The position numbers and the translations under genes were made by a program. 64,000 nucleotides of DNA from Nematopogon swammerdamellus (Eukaryota > Arthropoda > Insecta > Lepidoptera > Adelidae), in contig OX336344.1 of the NCBI GenBank assembly GCA_946902875.1, forward strand, positions 18,993,791 through 19,057,790, written 5' to 3'. The stretch's first letter is position 1. Each line of letters starts with the position of its first letter. Shown one piece after another: positions 34,297 through 46,009 of the stretch. The notes below the pieces were generated by a model. It did no database searches and was not told the origin of the DNA. It saw nothing but the letters and a program-made list of their open reading frames with translations.

Positions 34297-34425
34297 TCAT
34301 GAATACAAACATGGGTGGCTGTGCCTAGAGACAAATTGACCTCTCCTCGCGAAACAACGCTCAGTCAGGCGCCATGTGGCTGGGCTGTCTTGTCTATTGA
34401 TACGACGCGACGTTTGAAGGCCTAC
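34297..34425 (-). mobile_element. LINE-D 3' UTR fragment
   Basis: Short copy of the LINE-D terminal region (GGGTGGCTGTGCC, CGAAACAACGCTCAG, GCGCCATG). Lies directly downstream of a truncated repeat C; the junction near 34240-34300 resembles the SINE body (ATGCCAGTGCTTC). Confidence 0.5.
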
Positions 34426-34900
34426 TTACTAATGTCTGACATTATGTCACATACAGTTATTTGCTAGCCCTGTGGGAGTTGAAATAACGGCCGAATACAC
34501 TGTCCATTTGCCTACCATTTTGTGATTACCAGGGATCGGCATAGGTAGAGTATAAATACCTAATGTTGCCGAGAAGACATAACATGGAGTCATTAAAACC
34601 TCCTGCTTCGGGAATTCTGAAAAATTCCCGGGAATTCCGGGATTTGAAAAATATATCCTGGTAGTGGTATTGTTCGTAACTTTTGAAACCTTGTAACTTA
34701 CTGTAATGTATTAATACCTCATTTAAAAACACAAAAATTCTTTTGAAATAAATTATTGGTAAGGAAGTGATTTTGATTTGAAAATAATGTTTGTGGTTTT
34801 TAATAAGGTACCTACATTACATCATGTTAAAAGTAATTTACTAACTATATCACCAGGAAATATTTTTCAAATCCCAGAAATCCCGGAATACATACATATC

Positions 34901-35218
34901 ACACACGCTGAATCCCGACAATCGGAGTAAGCAGAGTAATCGGTGTTGTGCTGCAAGAACTCTGGTAAATTACAGCACAACACCGACCACCACGTTTCGC
35001 AAAGAATTCGAACAAGATTCAATCGATCAAGCAGCAAGTAAGGCACGAAGACCCACCTGCTGCATGACTCGGTGGAAGTACCATGCCAAGGTGAGAGGTG
35101 GCGATCCCCTCGCCCTTTAGCACGGCATCTTGTCCTTATCCCTTAGTCGCCTTTTACGACATGCACGGGGAGAGATGCAGTGGGGCAATTCTTTTTAAGT
35201 ACCGGGCCCACACGGTAC
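34901..35218 (-). repeat. Repeat C, full length
   Basis: Minus copy from CACACGCTGAATCCCGACAA to GGGCCCACACGGTAC. Confidence 0.8.
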
Positions 35219-37255
35219 GAATGTAATGAATTACTCACATGTTATATGGTGCATACATAGGATACGCAACATGTTAGTTAAGTCATAGTTTTTAGGTCAT
35301 TGATGTATCTTTTGTAAAATGTACTGAATAAATAATTTGGAATTTGAATTTGGAATTTACCTCATCCGTTCTATAGAAATTTCTACCTCGAAGAAATAGT
35401 TTATTATTAACTTAGGTGTGCCATTTTTTTACGTTAATTTGATGAACGTCTTTAGGTTCGTGTATAGGGGGTTCCTTTATATATAAAAAAAATTAACACT
35501 CAGAGTTAAAGGAGGGACAATATGGGCAACTGAAGTTGTAATATTTTTTCGCCAAAAAAATGTATCTACTTACAATATCATAATTTAACATAATATGTAC
35601 AATCTCACAAATATACACATCAAATTCACGCAATAAATTTGACGGCTGCATGCAGACTCCTCCGATTTTTTAAATAATTCATCTTATTTATGAGTAAATT
35701 GGCATCCCAGCTTCTCGCTTTTCCCGTCTTCTGGGACATACTTAATTTTCCGGCCAATCGGTGTTGGGCGAAAAATATTAATTCTCGGAAGATGTTTTTA
35801 TTTTTAAATTTTCGCCGTAAATTTGTATGTCTCTATATAACAAAGGTGTAATTTTAAATGCTGGGATATTTTTAAACATAGGTTTGAGTTAAATATTTAA
35901 GTGAATTTACTATCTAAATGTTTAAAAGAAAGTATTTTGTGAAATAGATATTATTATTAACAGAATATTTCAAAATCCGAACACCCCGACGACCGAAGAA
36001 AGGCACTGACATGGCAACGGGTTTCGTCAGGTATTAGATGTATTGAGCTGACACCACACGGTGTGATTTAGCAAAGAACCATAAAATCCCATTCCCATTC
36101 CATGAAAACCTATGATGAAAACCCACACAGTCCTCGGTACTCGTGAACCTGGTTCCTTCCAGACAGCGTAAATTAGCTCAGAACCCTACAATTATTTCGA
36201 CAGCCGCGCAGCAATCGTCACCTGTAAGTACATGCGTATTATAGAAGCAAACAAATTTGATTAAATAAAATAAATTAAACAAACAATAAAAACAAAACAT
36301 AAAGACCAAAATCTTATAAAAAAGTTATGGTAGGTAACAGCAAAAACGCAGTAAATTACATAAAATATTGTATCATGATATAATATACTTGTATTGTACC
36401 AAAAAGCCATTGATTAACTCGTCCAGCCATACGTGGTCCTTCGCTGAATATAATTGCCTCATCTCATCTTATCTCATCTTATCAATAGCTTCTCCGCAGG
36501 ACATCACAACAAAAGCAATTTATATTCGTAACAGCCTGATTGGAAGCGGCTTTTGGCGCCGATCGTCTACAGGGAGCGGTGTAATTCGAACATTCGAAAT
36601 ATTTGCCAATTACTTATAAAATGGTAGAGACTTGCGCATAGAACTATTAGTTTGATTTGCAAACTTAGATGAGTAATATTATTAAAGGTAATTTTGTGAA
36701 GAAATGAGGGGTATATAATCAAAGACAGCTCTTCAACTTTTGCAAATTTTTGCTAAATAAAAAAAAAATTTTATTCAGATCCAGTTTATTCTAAATGGCC
36801 CGTTACTTCGTTAGGATTAATGGAGCTATCCTATTGGACAGTTTTGCTTAGTATTAGTTTTGAAACTAAACGTATGGATAGTGCTGTTTTTGCTTGTTAC
36901 TGTTAATTTCTGAACTATGTTTTTAATGGAAAGAGCTGCTTTTGAAGCAGTTTTTTTGTGACAATTCAATAGCCAATTGTATGAAGAAAATTGTGCATTC
37001 ATATGTCGTCTCGCCAAAAAGTTGTAAAGAGCTACCTTTGATTCTATACCCCTCAAATCATCAATGCACCTCAAAACTTAACCTACTGAACACAATAAAA
37101 GTACTAATAAAAAATTAGGGCACCTGTGTTCTTAAATTGTTTTATTTTAATTGTCGAGTTTGAAGTAATATAAATTGTATTTTCATTGCCAGAACATTAT
37201 TACTATGCATGTGCATTTTTTTTTTGTCGTTCATATATTTTTTGTTATTATTGAA
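35219..37255. other. Intergenic DNA
   Basis: AT-rich, a few short frames without support; 36830-37075 resembles a widespread noncoding repeat. Confidence 0.4.
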
Positions 37256-37666
37256 TTTTTTTTTTTTATGTATATAATCCGGTATGGGTGGCTGAGTTGG
37301 AGGGGCCAAAGCGCATGCTCCGACCAGCCAATATCACCTCCGAGAAGGTAGGTGCCATACCGGAGACTTCCCTGAATTGCTGGCTATACTGGACTAGAGG
37401 AGAACACAACCGAAGTTGCTATGCGGCCATCTTACATCCAGTACGGTGGTACCAACCCAGTCGGCTACAAATTGAGTCTACCACCTAGTAAGGGGCAAGG
37501 GAAGGGACCTACAGTTTTACACCGGTTCCGAACGGTGAAGCAGCAGGTGTAGGTATGCACGTAAATTTTTTCGTCAGAAAAAACTCATTGGTACACGCCG
37601 ACGGGATTCGAACAGCGGACCTCTCGCATGAGAAGCCGATGCCCAAACCACTCGGCCAATCGCCGC
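37256..37666 (-). mobile_element. SINE-A, full length
   Basis: Complete minus-strand copy: poly-T, body, linker and tRNA-like head ending at CGGCCAATCGCCGC. Confidence 0.9.
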
Positions 37667-40202
37667 TTAAATATCATTTCTTATCGTTACAGGTGCCTCA
37701 AAATACTCGTAAGTTTGAGCGACTTGAACGAGCATCTCATTACACAAATCACACTATCTTCCTCAGCTTAGTTTAGGAGTAAAGCTATTTTACTCGATAA
37801 TTCGAACATTCGAATATGGAATAGACGTGGTAGCCTTCAGGCGAACTTCATTCCCCTCCGGGTAATTGAATTTCGCCATTTTCAGGAGACAGGTAAGCGG
37901 ATGTGATGAGATAATGGAGAAACTGGATCCGACATTGTGTTATGATGAGTTAATATGCTTAAGAAAGGATGTATGTGAAGATTTTACTGACATAATAGAT
38001 AAAAAATCTGGATGGTTTCTCGAATGAGAGGTTTATAATTGTTAAAACTGTAAAATGAAATATCGGGAGAGTTTCATAATGTTTACCCAGGCTTTTAATT
38101 ATAGTTTTAAGAACAAAATTACCATTTTACCAAATATTGTGAAGAATCGTTATTTTGTAATTCTCACTCGTCGCACCAATCACCATTGGTCGTTGTATCT
38201 AGTAAGATAATGCGGAGATTATCTCAAATTGTACGTGAATGAATTCACTTTAATAAAGTTTTCATTTCCGGCGCAACTTATAAACATGACCTAGAGAATT
38301 CGAAAAAAACACCCAAAATATTTGTGGCGGAAAATAGTAAACTGTCCTAACAAGATATATTGAAATAATTGCGTATATGTTTACTTGATGGTAATCAGAC
38401 TTATTAAAAAATCGGCTTAAATACCGAAAACAGAGACAGTTTAGTTTAGAAGTAGATTTAATATAGTTACTCATAAATCTACGGTTTAGATAATAAAGCT
38501 TGTCCAATCATCTCCAGCATCTCCGTCTTTATCTACACGTAGACTGTGCCGTGTACCACCTGGGGTGTAGGAAATGTTACAAATTTTATACACTTTGATA
38601 CTCTCCCGCCCCCCGCTCCGCCGCCACATTCCGCCCCCACTGCCCCCACCGCCTCCGCCACGCCGCCTGCGCACGGCGGGAGGCCTTCCTCTCATTCAGT
38701 AGAGCGCTTTTAGCTTCTTACTTCAGAACATTTTGGTGTACCCCAGGTGGTCTATGATGAACGTTCGATTTATCATGCGGAAGGTGATTTAGGGCAAAGT
38801 GTGACAACGATGGCACGGTTATATTATGTATGACGATGGTACATAGACGGTGTAAGCGAAGCCTCTTGTAGAAAGCTTAAATTATAAAAATATTTTCAGC
38901 ATAATGCGTTGTTGTGGAATACGTTTTGTGGTATATATTTCTTGTAGCTTTAAAGATACGTGAGAAAAACACCATAAGACCTCCTGAACTTTGAATGATC
39001 ATTCGAGGAAAACTGTGATTGAGGATGCCTCCAGGGATGGATAAAATAAATTAAATACACGGCAAATTAACTTAATATCATGTTTGTTTGTCCAATAAAA
39101 TAAAAAAAAGAGAGAAAAAAATCTCTCTCAAAAACATTTTCTATCTAAATACCACTCTTGACCGTTTTTTTTTTCAAATAGCGGATAATGTTTTTAACTG
39201 ACATTGATGAAATACACACACACACCCTAAAATACACGTAGAAAAAGTAGGAAAGCGAGGCATCCCTAATCGCACCGGAGGAGGGGCAGGTAAATGGAAA
39301 CGATTTTACTTGGAAAGCGGGCCCCCCGGGGAGAGCGAACGTTTCCGGAGTATTAAATAAACAAAGTTTTGTTATAAAAGGATCCAATTTAACTGTAAGT
39401 CTATTTTGATAGGTTAATGTTAGATAAACTTCTTGGAAAACTCTTTGCTAGAACGTTTTTCTCTAATAAAATATCAAAGGAAGCCTTATTGTTTATCTCT
39501 CTCTCGCGTCGCGAGGTAAAATACTTATATATAAGTTTTATTTAAAACTTATCCAAAATTTTACAAAATGGCGCCTAACGGCCGCCATTTTCAATTTTGC
39601 CATTTTGTTCTGCCGTATAATAGCGTCCAAATTTAAAAATCGAACGCGGCAGACTGTGAACTATGGTTGAGTCGCGCGCCGCGTTGACTTTTCGTTTCAG
39701 AAAGATGTCTGAAAAGTTTTAAAAGTATAAAATTGCGATAAACTTTTAATCTTTTCTCACGTTGAAGAGATAAAATGAGAGAAGGGCGAGTCAGGAGACG
39801 AGGACTAGGCCTCACTTAGCTCTACGTTTAGGCGCCCTTAAATTAGATTTCAAGGGTCGGCTGTTTGTAGTTCCGAAACTTCGTAACTTTCGTTGTTGAT
39901 AGTCAATTATACGAGATAATTGGGCATCGAAGCCCGAACTGCGGCCATTAAGTTTTCAGCGTGGTTATCGCGAATATGTTTCATTGCCTTCCAGTTCGAT
40001 GCCCTGGTTAGATGGTGTCTTCTACTAAGGCCTGACCTTCGTCTCAAAATCGTAGCTCCAATCATTTGATATTTTTAACAGAAATTGAAATACCTATCTA
40101 AATTCATATGTAAAGTTCAACGTCAATGTACTAGTTATAAAATGTGTGATTTGATCAAATCCCTATAGATGTAATCAAATCACCGAAGATGAATATAACC
40201 CT
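37667..40202. other. Intergenic DNA
   Basis: Unique except for the G-rich minus tract (38598-38690). No exon supported. Confidence 0.4.
38598..38690 (-). repeat. G-rich tract on minus strand
   Basis: CCGCCCCC / CTCCGCC runs on plus. On minus, TATAAAAT follows within 40 bases (38586-38593), so promoter-like composition is possible; no exon was identified. Confidence 0.5.
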
Positions 40203-40502
40203 TTTTAACCGACTTCAACATCTGAAGTAACTCCTTTCCAACATAAAAAGAATCAACGAAATCTGTAGGTATGGTATAGAATTATTCGCCCATTTGTCTT
40301 GCACTTGCTTAGAGTTTGATGATTTTCTCATGGAAAAATTAATATTTATATGGCACCACCCCAAAGGGGTGTCATACCACCCCACCTTTCTAATAAAATC
40401 ATCTAAATCGGTCCACATGGTATAGAATTATCTATCACTGAACACACATAAAAAAATATTCCGACGAATTGAGAACCTCCTCCTTTTTTTTTAAGTCGGT
40501 AA
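40203..40502. repeat. H element with accgactt inverted ends
   Basis: Left end TTTTTAACCGACTTCAA and right end CTTTTTTTTTTAAGTCGGTAAA form short inverted termini of a ~300-bp noncoding element. A related end is at 446-558. MITE-like. Confidence 0.55.
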
Positions 40503-41116
40503 ATTTTTTTTAAAGATCTTATATACTGATAAAGTGCCTAAGTATACCGAATTTATGAAATCATTGGCAGAGTCTAGCTATTTTAATAATTTCGCTATAG
40601 ATTTTGTTTTTGTAACATCTCAAAGGACGACGACATTTAAGACCGTGACAAACGCCAACGACCTTGAGCATTCGGGAATTCCAAATTCTAAATGATTTTA
40701 GTTTATGTATCACTTTTTATAAACCTCTAAATAGACTATCGATGAAAACTAAAATAAAAATAGGTACTTACATACGTAAGCAAAGGTAGGTAGATAGGTG
40801 CATTTAGGTACGTATGGTTAATTACGGTGATAATTATTTAGTTTTTTGTTTTTTTTTTATTTTTATCTTCTGTTGTGGTTACAATAATAAAATTTCATCA
40901 ATACACACATTCTCAGATTTTTTTTAATTCATACATTTTTTTTTGTAATTGTTTTTATAGTAATTTTAGTCATTATTTAAAAAAAAAACAATAAACCACA
41001 TTGTTGGTAAGGAACCAAAATTTATGTTTTTTTTATTTTCTCAATGTGTGCCCATTGGTCACTTTTGACCTTTCTTTGCCTCACTTTTTTCGTATTTGGC
41101 CGTTTATCACGGCCTT

Positions 41117-41219
41117 AAGTAGGTACATCGAAGGCATACAGTGGTTCCGTACCGTTGAAGGCTGCGAGGACTGGAGAAAGATCGGGGAGACGTACAGCAT
41201 GCATTGGACAAAAAACGTT
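41117..41219 (+). pseudogene. RTE-type LINE C-terminal fragment
   Basis: Encodes SRYIEGIQWFRTVEGCEDWR then KIGETYSMHWT, resembling the extreme C-terminus of RTE reverse transcriptases (WMR.A.DR..W...GEAYVQQWT). About 33 codons remain and abut the 3' end of the oppositely oriented REL-LINE at 41220. Confidence 0.45.
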
Positions 41220-41940
41220 GATTATTATTTTATTTCTTTATTAACACATTATCTTAAAACTAATTTTGTACATATTAAAAACCTAACATTAAAAACATAT
41301 ACAAAATTAACCTTAAAAAAAATGGAGTTTCCACCACCGGCGGCGGGGCGAGCCCAGGCTACCGATGGTCGGGTCCCAAAGAGAGGAACCTCCGGACGAT
41401 GCGTGCAGTGTCGAGCAGGGCTGCTTTCTGGATCTGGCCCTTGACCCAACCACTCAGCGAGAGCCTCTCAAGGTGGTCGTCGAGGCTGTTCGCTATCAGC
41501 CCATGCGCCGAAACGACTATGGGCACAACGATCGTCGAGTCGACGGGCCACATTTTGGTAACCTCGTGCTGCAGATCCAGATATTTTAACATCTTCTCTG
41601 CTTCCTTACTGACGAGGTTACCATCGTGCGGCACGGCGATATCGACGAGCGTTGCGCGCCTTGCCTCCCGGTCTACTATCACAATATCAGGCCTGTTCGC
41701 GAGAATAGTCCTGTCTGTGATAATGGACCGGTCCCAGTAGAGTGTGACATGACCGTTCTCGAGAACTGGCGGTGGATTGTACTTATAGTAAGGCACCTCA
41801 GTACCCACAAGGTTGAACTTTAAGGCAAGTTGCTGGTGGATAATCCTGGCTACTAGGTTGTGTCTATGCAGATACTCGGTGTTGGCAAGCTGCGAACAAC
41901 CGGAAATCACATGTCTGAGGGACTCGCCAGGTTGGTTGAT
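41220..41940 (-). pseudogene. R4/Dong-like REL-LINE 3' portion
   Basis: The minus-strand frame (stop at 41359) encodes PGESLRHVISGCSQLAN, a HRHN segment, and NRPDIVIVDREARRATLVDI followed by AVPHD, then a helical C-terminus. A Cys/His cluster followed by RPD-x(n)-D/E-x-A is the restriction-like endonuclease layout of R4/Dong-type non-LTR elements. The 3' UTR runs down to about 41220 and ends in AAT repeats, as such elements often do. The copy is 5'-truncated at a second AAT tract near 41940. The in-frame sequence upstream of 41940 comes from a 35-bp tandem duplication and is not part of the protein. Confidence 0.65.
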
Positions 41941-41947
41941 TATTATT

Positions 41948-42017
41948 ATTATTATATTTTGGATATTGCCCTCTGGATCTTTATTATTATATTTTGGATA
42001 TTGCCCTCTGGATCTTT
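41948..42017 (+). repeat. 35-bp tandem duplication
   Basis: TTTTGGATATTGCCCTCTGG occurs at 41957 and again 35 bases later. It lies at the 5' edge of the minus-strand R4/Dong-like fragment. Confidence 0.85.
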
Positions 42018-42286
42018 GCCAATTCCGCAAGTGTCGCGTCATGGAGAAACATGAAAAACGTTGATCACTGTCGGACATCTCAAAGTGGAGCGATACATTT
42101 TTGCTGTCGGCTGTGCCGGTGACAGATCAGTCAGCGAGTGTAGTGGCGCATAGAGCAACCAAGTACGATGAACCAAGCAAATCGATGTTGGCCACGTTCG
42201 TTGGTCTGACTTCCGATCACCGCGAACATGCCGCGAACACGCTGAAAGACCGACTGGTGTTCGGCGCGTGTTTGAAGAAGATGTGG

Positions 42287-42668
42287 ATTTTTTAAATTTA
42301 AACTGACACGATTGGCTACGTCACCTACAACATCCGTGATGTCAGCCCACAACACCTTGGTGACTAGGTGCCGCGTCAGTGCTTCTCTTCGGTCGTACAT
42401 GCCGTCTACACTGAACTGGACGGAAAATACGAACTATTTAAATAGCCGTTTCAACCGACCTTTCATTCATTGCGGTGGTACCAGCCTGGCCGGATTAAAC
42501 CCTACCACCTAGTAAGGTAAGAAGGAAAAGGACCTACAGTTTTACGAACCAAGGTCAGCCTCCAAATGGTCAAGCGGTCACCCATCTAAGTACTGACCGC
42601 GCCCAGGTGTGCCTATGTTCACGACCGACAATCGACCGACCGCACCACTGAAATACCGATACTGGCTG
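42287..42668 (-). mobile_element. SINE-B, full length
   Basis: Minus copy with complete body and 5S-like head; a short deletion removes TGGAATC next to the box-B-like site. Confidence 0.8.
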
Positions 42669-42870
42669 AATGCTCGTTCTTGCGTACAGTACGAACTACA
42701 TGAAACTGCATCGTTGTTGCATTATCATCTGTTTATTGTTGATTTAGCATCTATTGGCAGTACACTGCGCTCAGATTTGTCATATTTACATTGCAACATT
42801 CCGCCAGTTCGATTATCATAGCGAAGAAGAACTGACATGAAACTTCATTGGAATTTATTTCAATGTACAC

Positions 42871-43013
42871 TTAGGCCCAATTGCGCCAACACGAATTTAG
42901 AGTTAAGTAGCGAGTTATGGATTTAAACGCGGTTCCCACAGTCAACGGGTACTAGCTTAACGAGTTAAACTGGTTTATATCGTTAAATTCGTGTTGGTGC
43001 AAGTGGGCCTTAG
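42871..43013. repeat. Small fold-back MITE
   Basis: Ends TTAGGCCCAATTGCGCCAAC and complementary GTTGGTGCAAGTGGGCCTTA; ~29-bp imperfect arms extending through ACACGAATTTA. Confidence 0.7.
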
Positions 43014-43211
43014 TCTACTTTACATAAATGTTTGCCACTGCCTAGACACGCATGTGCTGCTTTATGATGACAGATGCAGTAATTATCGACAAAGTGAAAA
43101 CATTTTTACTATGAAATTGTATGCAGTTATATACCCACCACACTGCCAGCGATGAAGCAGGCCAGTCTCCACAAACATCTCCTAAGTAAGAAAGGGAGGA
43201 CGAACGTTTAC

Positions 43212-43308
43212 CTGGTTTGCTGGCGTTGTTGTTGTTGTTGTTATTGTTGTTGTTGTTGCTGAAGAACGAGGCGCCGGAGAGGCGAGCCCTGCGCAGGATC
43301 CACCACAT
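43212..43308 (-). CDS. Candidate first coding exon with poly-Asn run
   Basis: On the minus strand an ATG with A at -3 opens a 32-codon frame beginning MWWILRRARLSGASFFS. Eleven Asn codons follow, encoded by CAA/CAT-type triplets (GTT-rich on the plus strand, 43227-43258), then ASKP. It ends at a good donor (CAG/GTAAAC) after one base of the next codon. The start is basic/hydrophobic and could be a membrane anchor or a mitochondrial leader. No following exon is identified in the window. A polymorphic Asn repeat is typical of insect regulatory proteins, but no identity can be given. Confidence 0.5.
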
Positions 43309-44162
43309 CTTCGCACTGTCACACGGGATTTAACTGTCACGCGAAAGATACTGGGTAAACCCGTTCGTTTTTGCCTTAGTTCCTTGAGTTTTTTTAGATG
43401 TGTTTATGCTGTATGTTTCAATGACTTGTATGTATCAGTTTACTGTATTGTGTCTTATATTTTATTGTATGTTTTATCAAAGTTTCCTCACTAAATATGT
43501 GATATTAACTTTTCGGTGAGGAGATAAAATTGCACAGCACTCTAGATAACTTACCGATAAAACTTTGATTGGCTAACTTCTATTATATTCCAAACTACTA
43601 AGTCTAACTGAGAATACTTAGCTAATTCGGGCTAAATACTGAATATGTACTCCGATATGTGGTTATAATGATTAATTTTTTTTATTATAATATCATGCGC
43701 GCGTGTTCAGGCCTAGCTGAAGGGACTGAACGCGAGTGCCTGCCCTCGGATCGCGGGTCGGACTGAAATACAGGCGTGGAAGGCTTTAACGCATGCGCAG
43801 AAACGTCCATCGCTCCTGACATTTCATATTCGCGAGCCGTATGGTGTGAGAGAGTTACCTACGCAATATCGGGGGATTTTCATGTCAATTTAGGAGATAT
43901 TTATTTCGGTGGAAATTTATGGAGTGCTTACTGCCTCCACGCGAAGGTCAAGGTACTTACTCGCGACCTGTGATCTCTTCTGCAATATATGTATGTGGTA
44001 TTAGTGATAGAACTAGGGGTGGTTAAATACGCGCTACAGTTGACATTAAGGGTAACCATGAAGATGTAGAATAATTTATTATTATTATATTATTTCGAAT
44101 GGTAGATTGTTTTAGAGTTTTAAACTAAAAACTTTCTCGTTAATAAAGCAGTATAAGCCGTT
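43309..44162. other. Upstream region of the poly-Asn exon
   Basis: Would contain the 5' UTR or promoter of that minus-strand gene. 43690-43970 is GC-richer and unique; on minus a GTAAGT donor-like site at 43961 follows CAGGTCGCGA, so a 5' UTR exon is conceivable. Confidence 0.35.
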
Positions 44163-44371
44163 CTTTTTTTTTCTAATATAATGTGAACTGACACGGTTGG
44201 CTATATCACCTACAACAACCGTGATTTCAGCCCACAACACCGGGTGAACTAGGCGCCATGTCAGTGCTTCCCTTCATTTCATGTCGGCTACACTGAACTG
44301 GAAGGAAAACACGAACTAATTACATAGCCGTTTCGACCGACGACGGTTCATTCAGTGCGGTGGTATCAACC
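44163..44371 (-). mobile_element. SINE-B, 5'-truncated
   Basis: Tail and body only; cut at GGTGGTATCAACCAG, where fold-back G sequence begins. Confidence 0.8.
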
Positions 44372-44554
44372 AGCTAAGAACCATCCCGATTAAACAAGCT
44401 TCCTAATAAAAAAAACCCCATCCAAATCGGTTAATCCGTTTGGGAGCTACGATGCCGCAAACAGACACACACATACACACCCTTTCACACATACACACAA
44501 CCCAAACGTCAAACTTATAACGCCCCTCCGTTTTTTGCGTCGGGGGGTTAAAAA
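44372..44554 (+). repeat. Fold-back G tail fragment
   Basis: AGCTAAGAACCATCCCGATT to GCGTCGGGGGGTTAAAAA. Confidence 0.65.
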
Positions 44555-44570
44555 GCCCGCTTGTTATTAC

Positions 44571-44710
44571 AACGTTTGACGACTCCCAGGTTGAAAGTAT
44601 CGGGAAAAACACTCGCTGGTAGAGAACTCCACATTTCCACCCACACCCTAGTGGTGCGACAGAGGAACGATTTCGACAAACAATGGGTCCGCCAAAAGCC
44701 CTGTCAACAA
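44571..44710 (-). mobile_element. LINE-D RT fragment
   Basis: Minus-strand piece corresponding to the THRFSKSFLCRTARVWN...LPASVF region, with several substitutions; truncated on both sides by fold-back G copies. Confidence 0.5.
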
Positions 44711-44789
44711 TAAAAAGTAAAAAATAATTTCCTTTTACTTACTTAAAGGAGTCGGGAGACCGCTAAGTAATTTCCCGCGCAGCTCTGAG

Positions 44790-45179
44790 TTTTTTTTTTT
44801 TTTTTTTATGGAACCTGACTCGGTTGGCTACATCACCTACAACATCCGTGATGTCAGCCCATAACACAGGGTGAACTAGGTGCCATGTCAGTGCTTCCCT
44901 TCATTTCATGTCGGCTACACTAAACTGGACGGAAAACACGAACTATTTACATAGCCGTTTCGACCGACGTTTCGTTCAGTGCGGTGGTACCAACCCGGCC
45001 GGGATAAACCCTACCACCTAGTAAGGTAAGAAGGGAAGGGACCTACAGTTTAACGTGGAATCCGAACCACGGTCAGCCTCCAACGGTCGAGCGGTCACCC
45101 ATCCAATCACTGACCGCGCTCAGCGTTGCTTAATAACAGTTGACTAACCAACCGCGCCACTGAGCTACCGAGGCTGACG
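44790..45179 (-). mobile_element. SINE-B, full length, 5S/tRNA-chimeric head
   Basis: Type copy of SINE-B. Read on the minus strand it opens GCCTCGGTAGCTCAGTGG (tRNA box A). The next segment, TTAAGCAACGCTGAGCGCGG and then TTGGATGGGTGACCGC, is the internal control region of 5S rRNA (box A, intermediate element, box C). A box-B-like GGTTCGGATTCC and the body follow, and it ends ACCGAGTCAGGTTCCATAAAA. It interrupts a fold-back G element. Confidence 0.85.
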
Positions 45180-45185
45180 AATTTT

Positions 45186-45270
45186 CTTATCCCTTAGTCG
45201 ACTTTTACGACATGCGACGGGGAGAGATGCAGTGGGGCTATTCTTTTTAAGTACCGACCCCACACGGTAC
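45186..45270 (-). repeat. Repeat C head fragment
   Basis: Only the first ~85 bp, placed right behind the promoter head of the SINE-B at 44790-45179; both lie inside a fold-back G element. Confidence 0.7.
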
Positions 45271-46009
45271 ATATTTTTGATATTTTATTTACTTAGCGGT
45301 CCCCCGACTCCTTTAAGTAAGTAAAAGGAAATTATTTTTCACTTTTTATTTTTGACTTTTTATGGGTCGGGGGTTTTTTAAATTTGAAATTTAACTTTTA
45401 CTTCAAGCTTTTTTTTTATAAAAAAAACCGCATGAAAATTGGTCCACTTTTTAAGATAATAATTTTTTTGATTACTTAATTACTTGATTACTTGATTACA
45501 AACATAGCTAAGAACCATCCCGATTAAACAAGCTTTCTAATAAAAAAAAACCGCATCCAAATCGGTCTATCCGTTTGGGAGCTACGATGCCACAGACAGA
45601 CACACACACACACACACACCCTCACACACACACGTCAAACTTATAACACCCCTCCGTTTTTTTCGTCGGGGGTTAAAAAAGGTGTTGTTCAGCGGATGAA
45701 AGAGTTACTCTAATAAATGTAACTTTTACAGAACCCTAAAAATATTAATTTATTTTATCCAATTTCATCACGCTGTATAAAATGTTCAAGCTACTGAAGA
45801 AAGTGATAAATCAATCAGTTTTCATCACTCGGTGGAAGGAAGCGAGTACGCTCGCTTTCCTATCGTAATTCATCTTTTAACCTCATTTACCTAGCTTGAT
45901 ATTGGCTCAATGTCGAATTTCGTTAGGTACCAATATTTTTTTTTATTGATTTTGTATTTCATTCGATTGGTTATATTCATTTTCAAATAAATAAATACAT
46001 ACCACCACT

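Larger units (their letters stand above)
44711..45680 (+). repeat. Fold-back G element split by SINE-B and a C fragment
   Basis: Left arm 44711-44789, right arm and tail 45271-45680 (CACACAC run, ending GTCGGGGGTTAAAAAA). The inserted block 44790-45270 breaks the loop at TCTGAGTTTTT. Confidence 0.75.
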
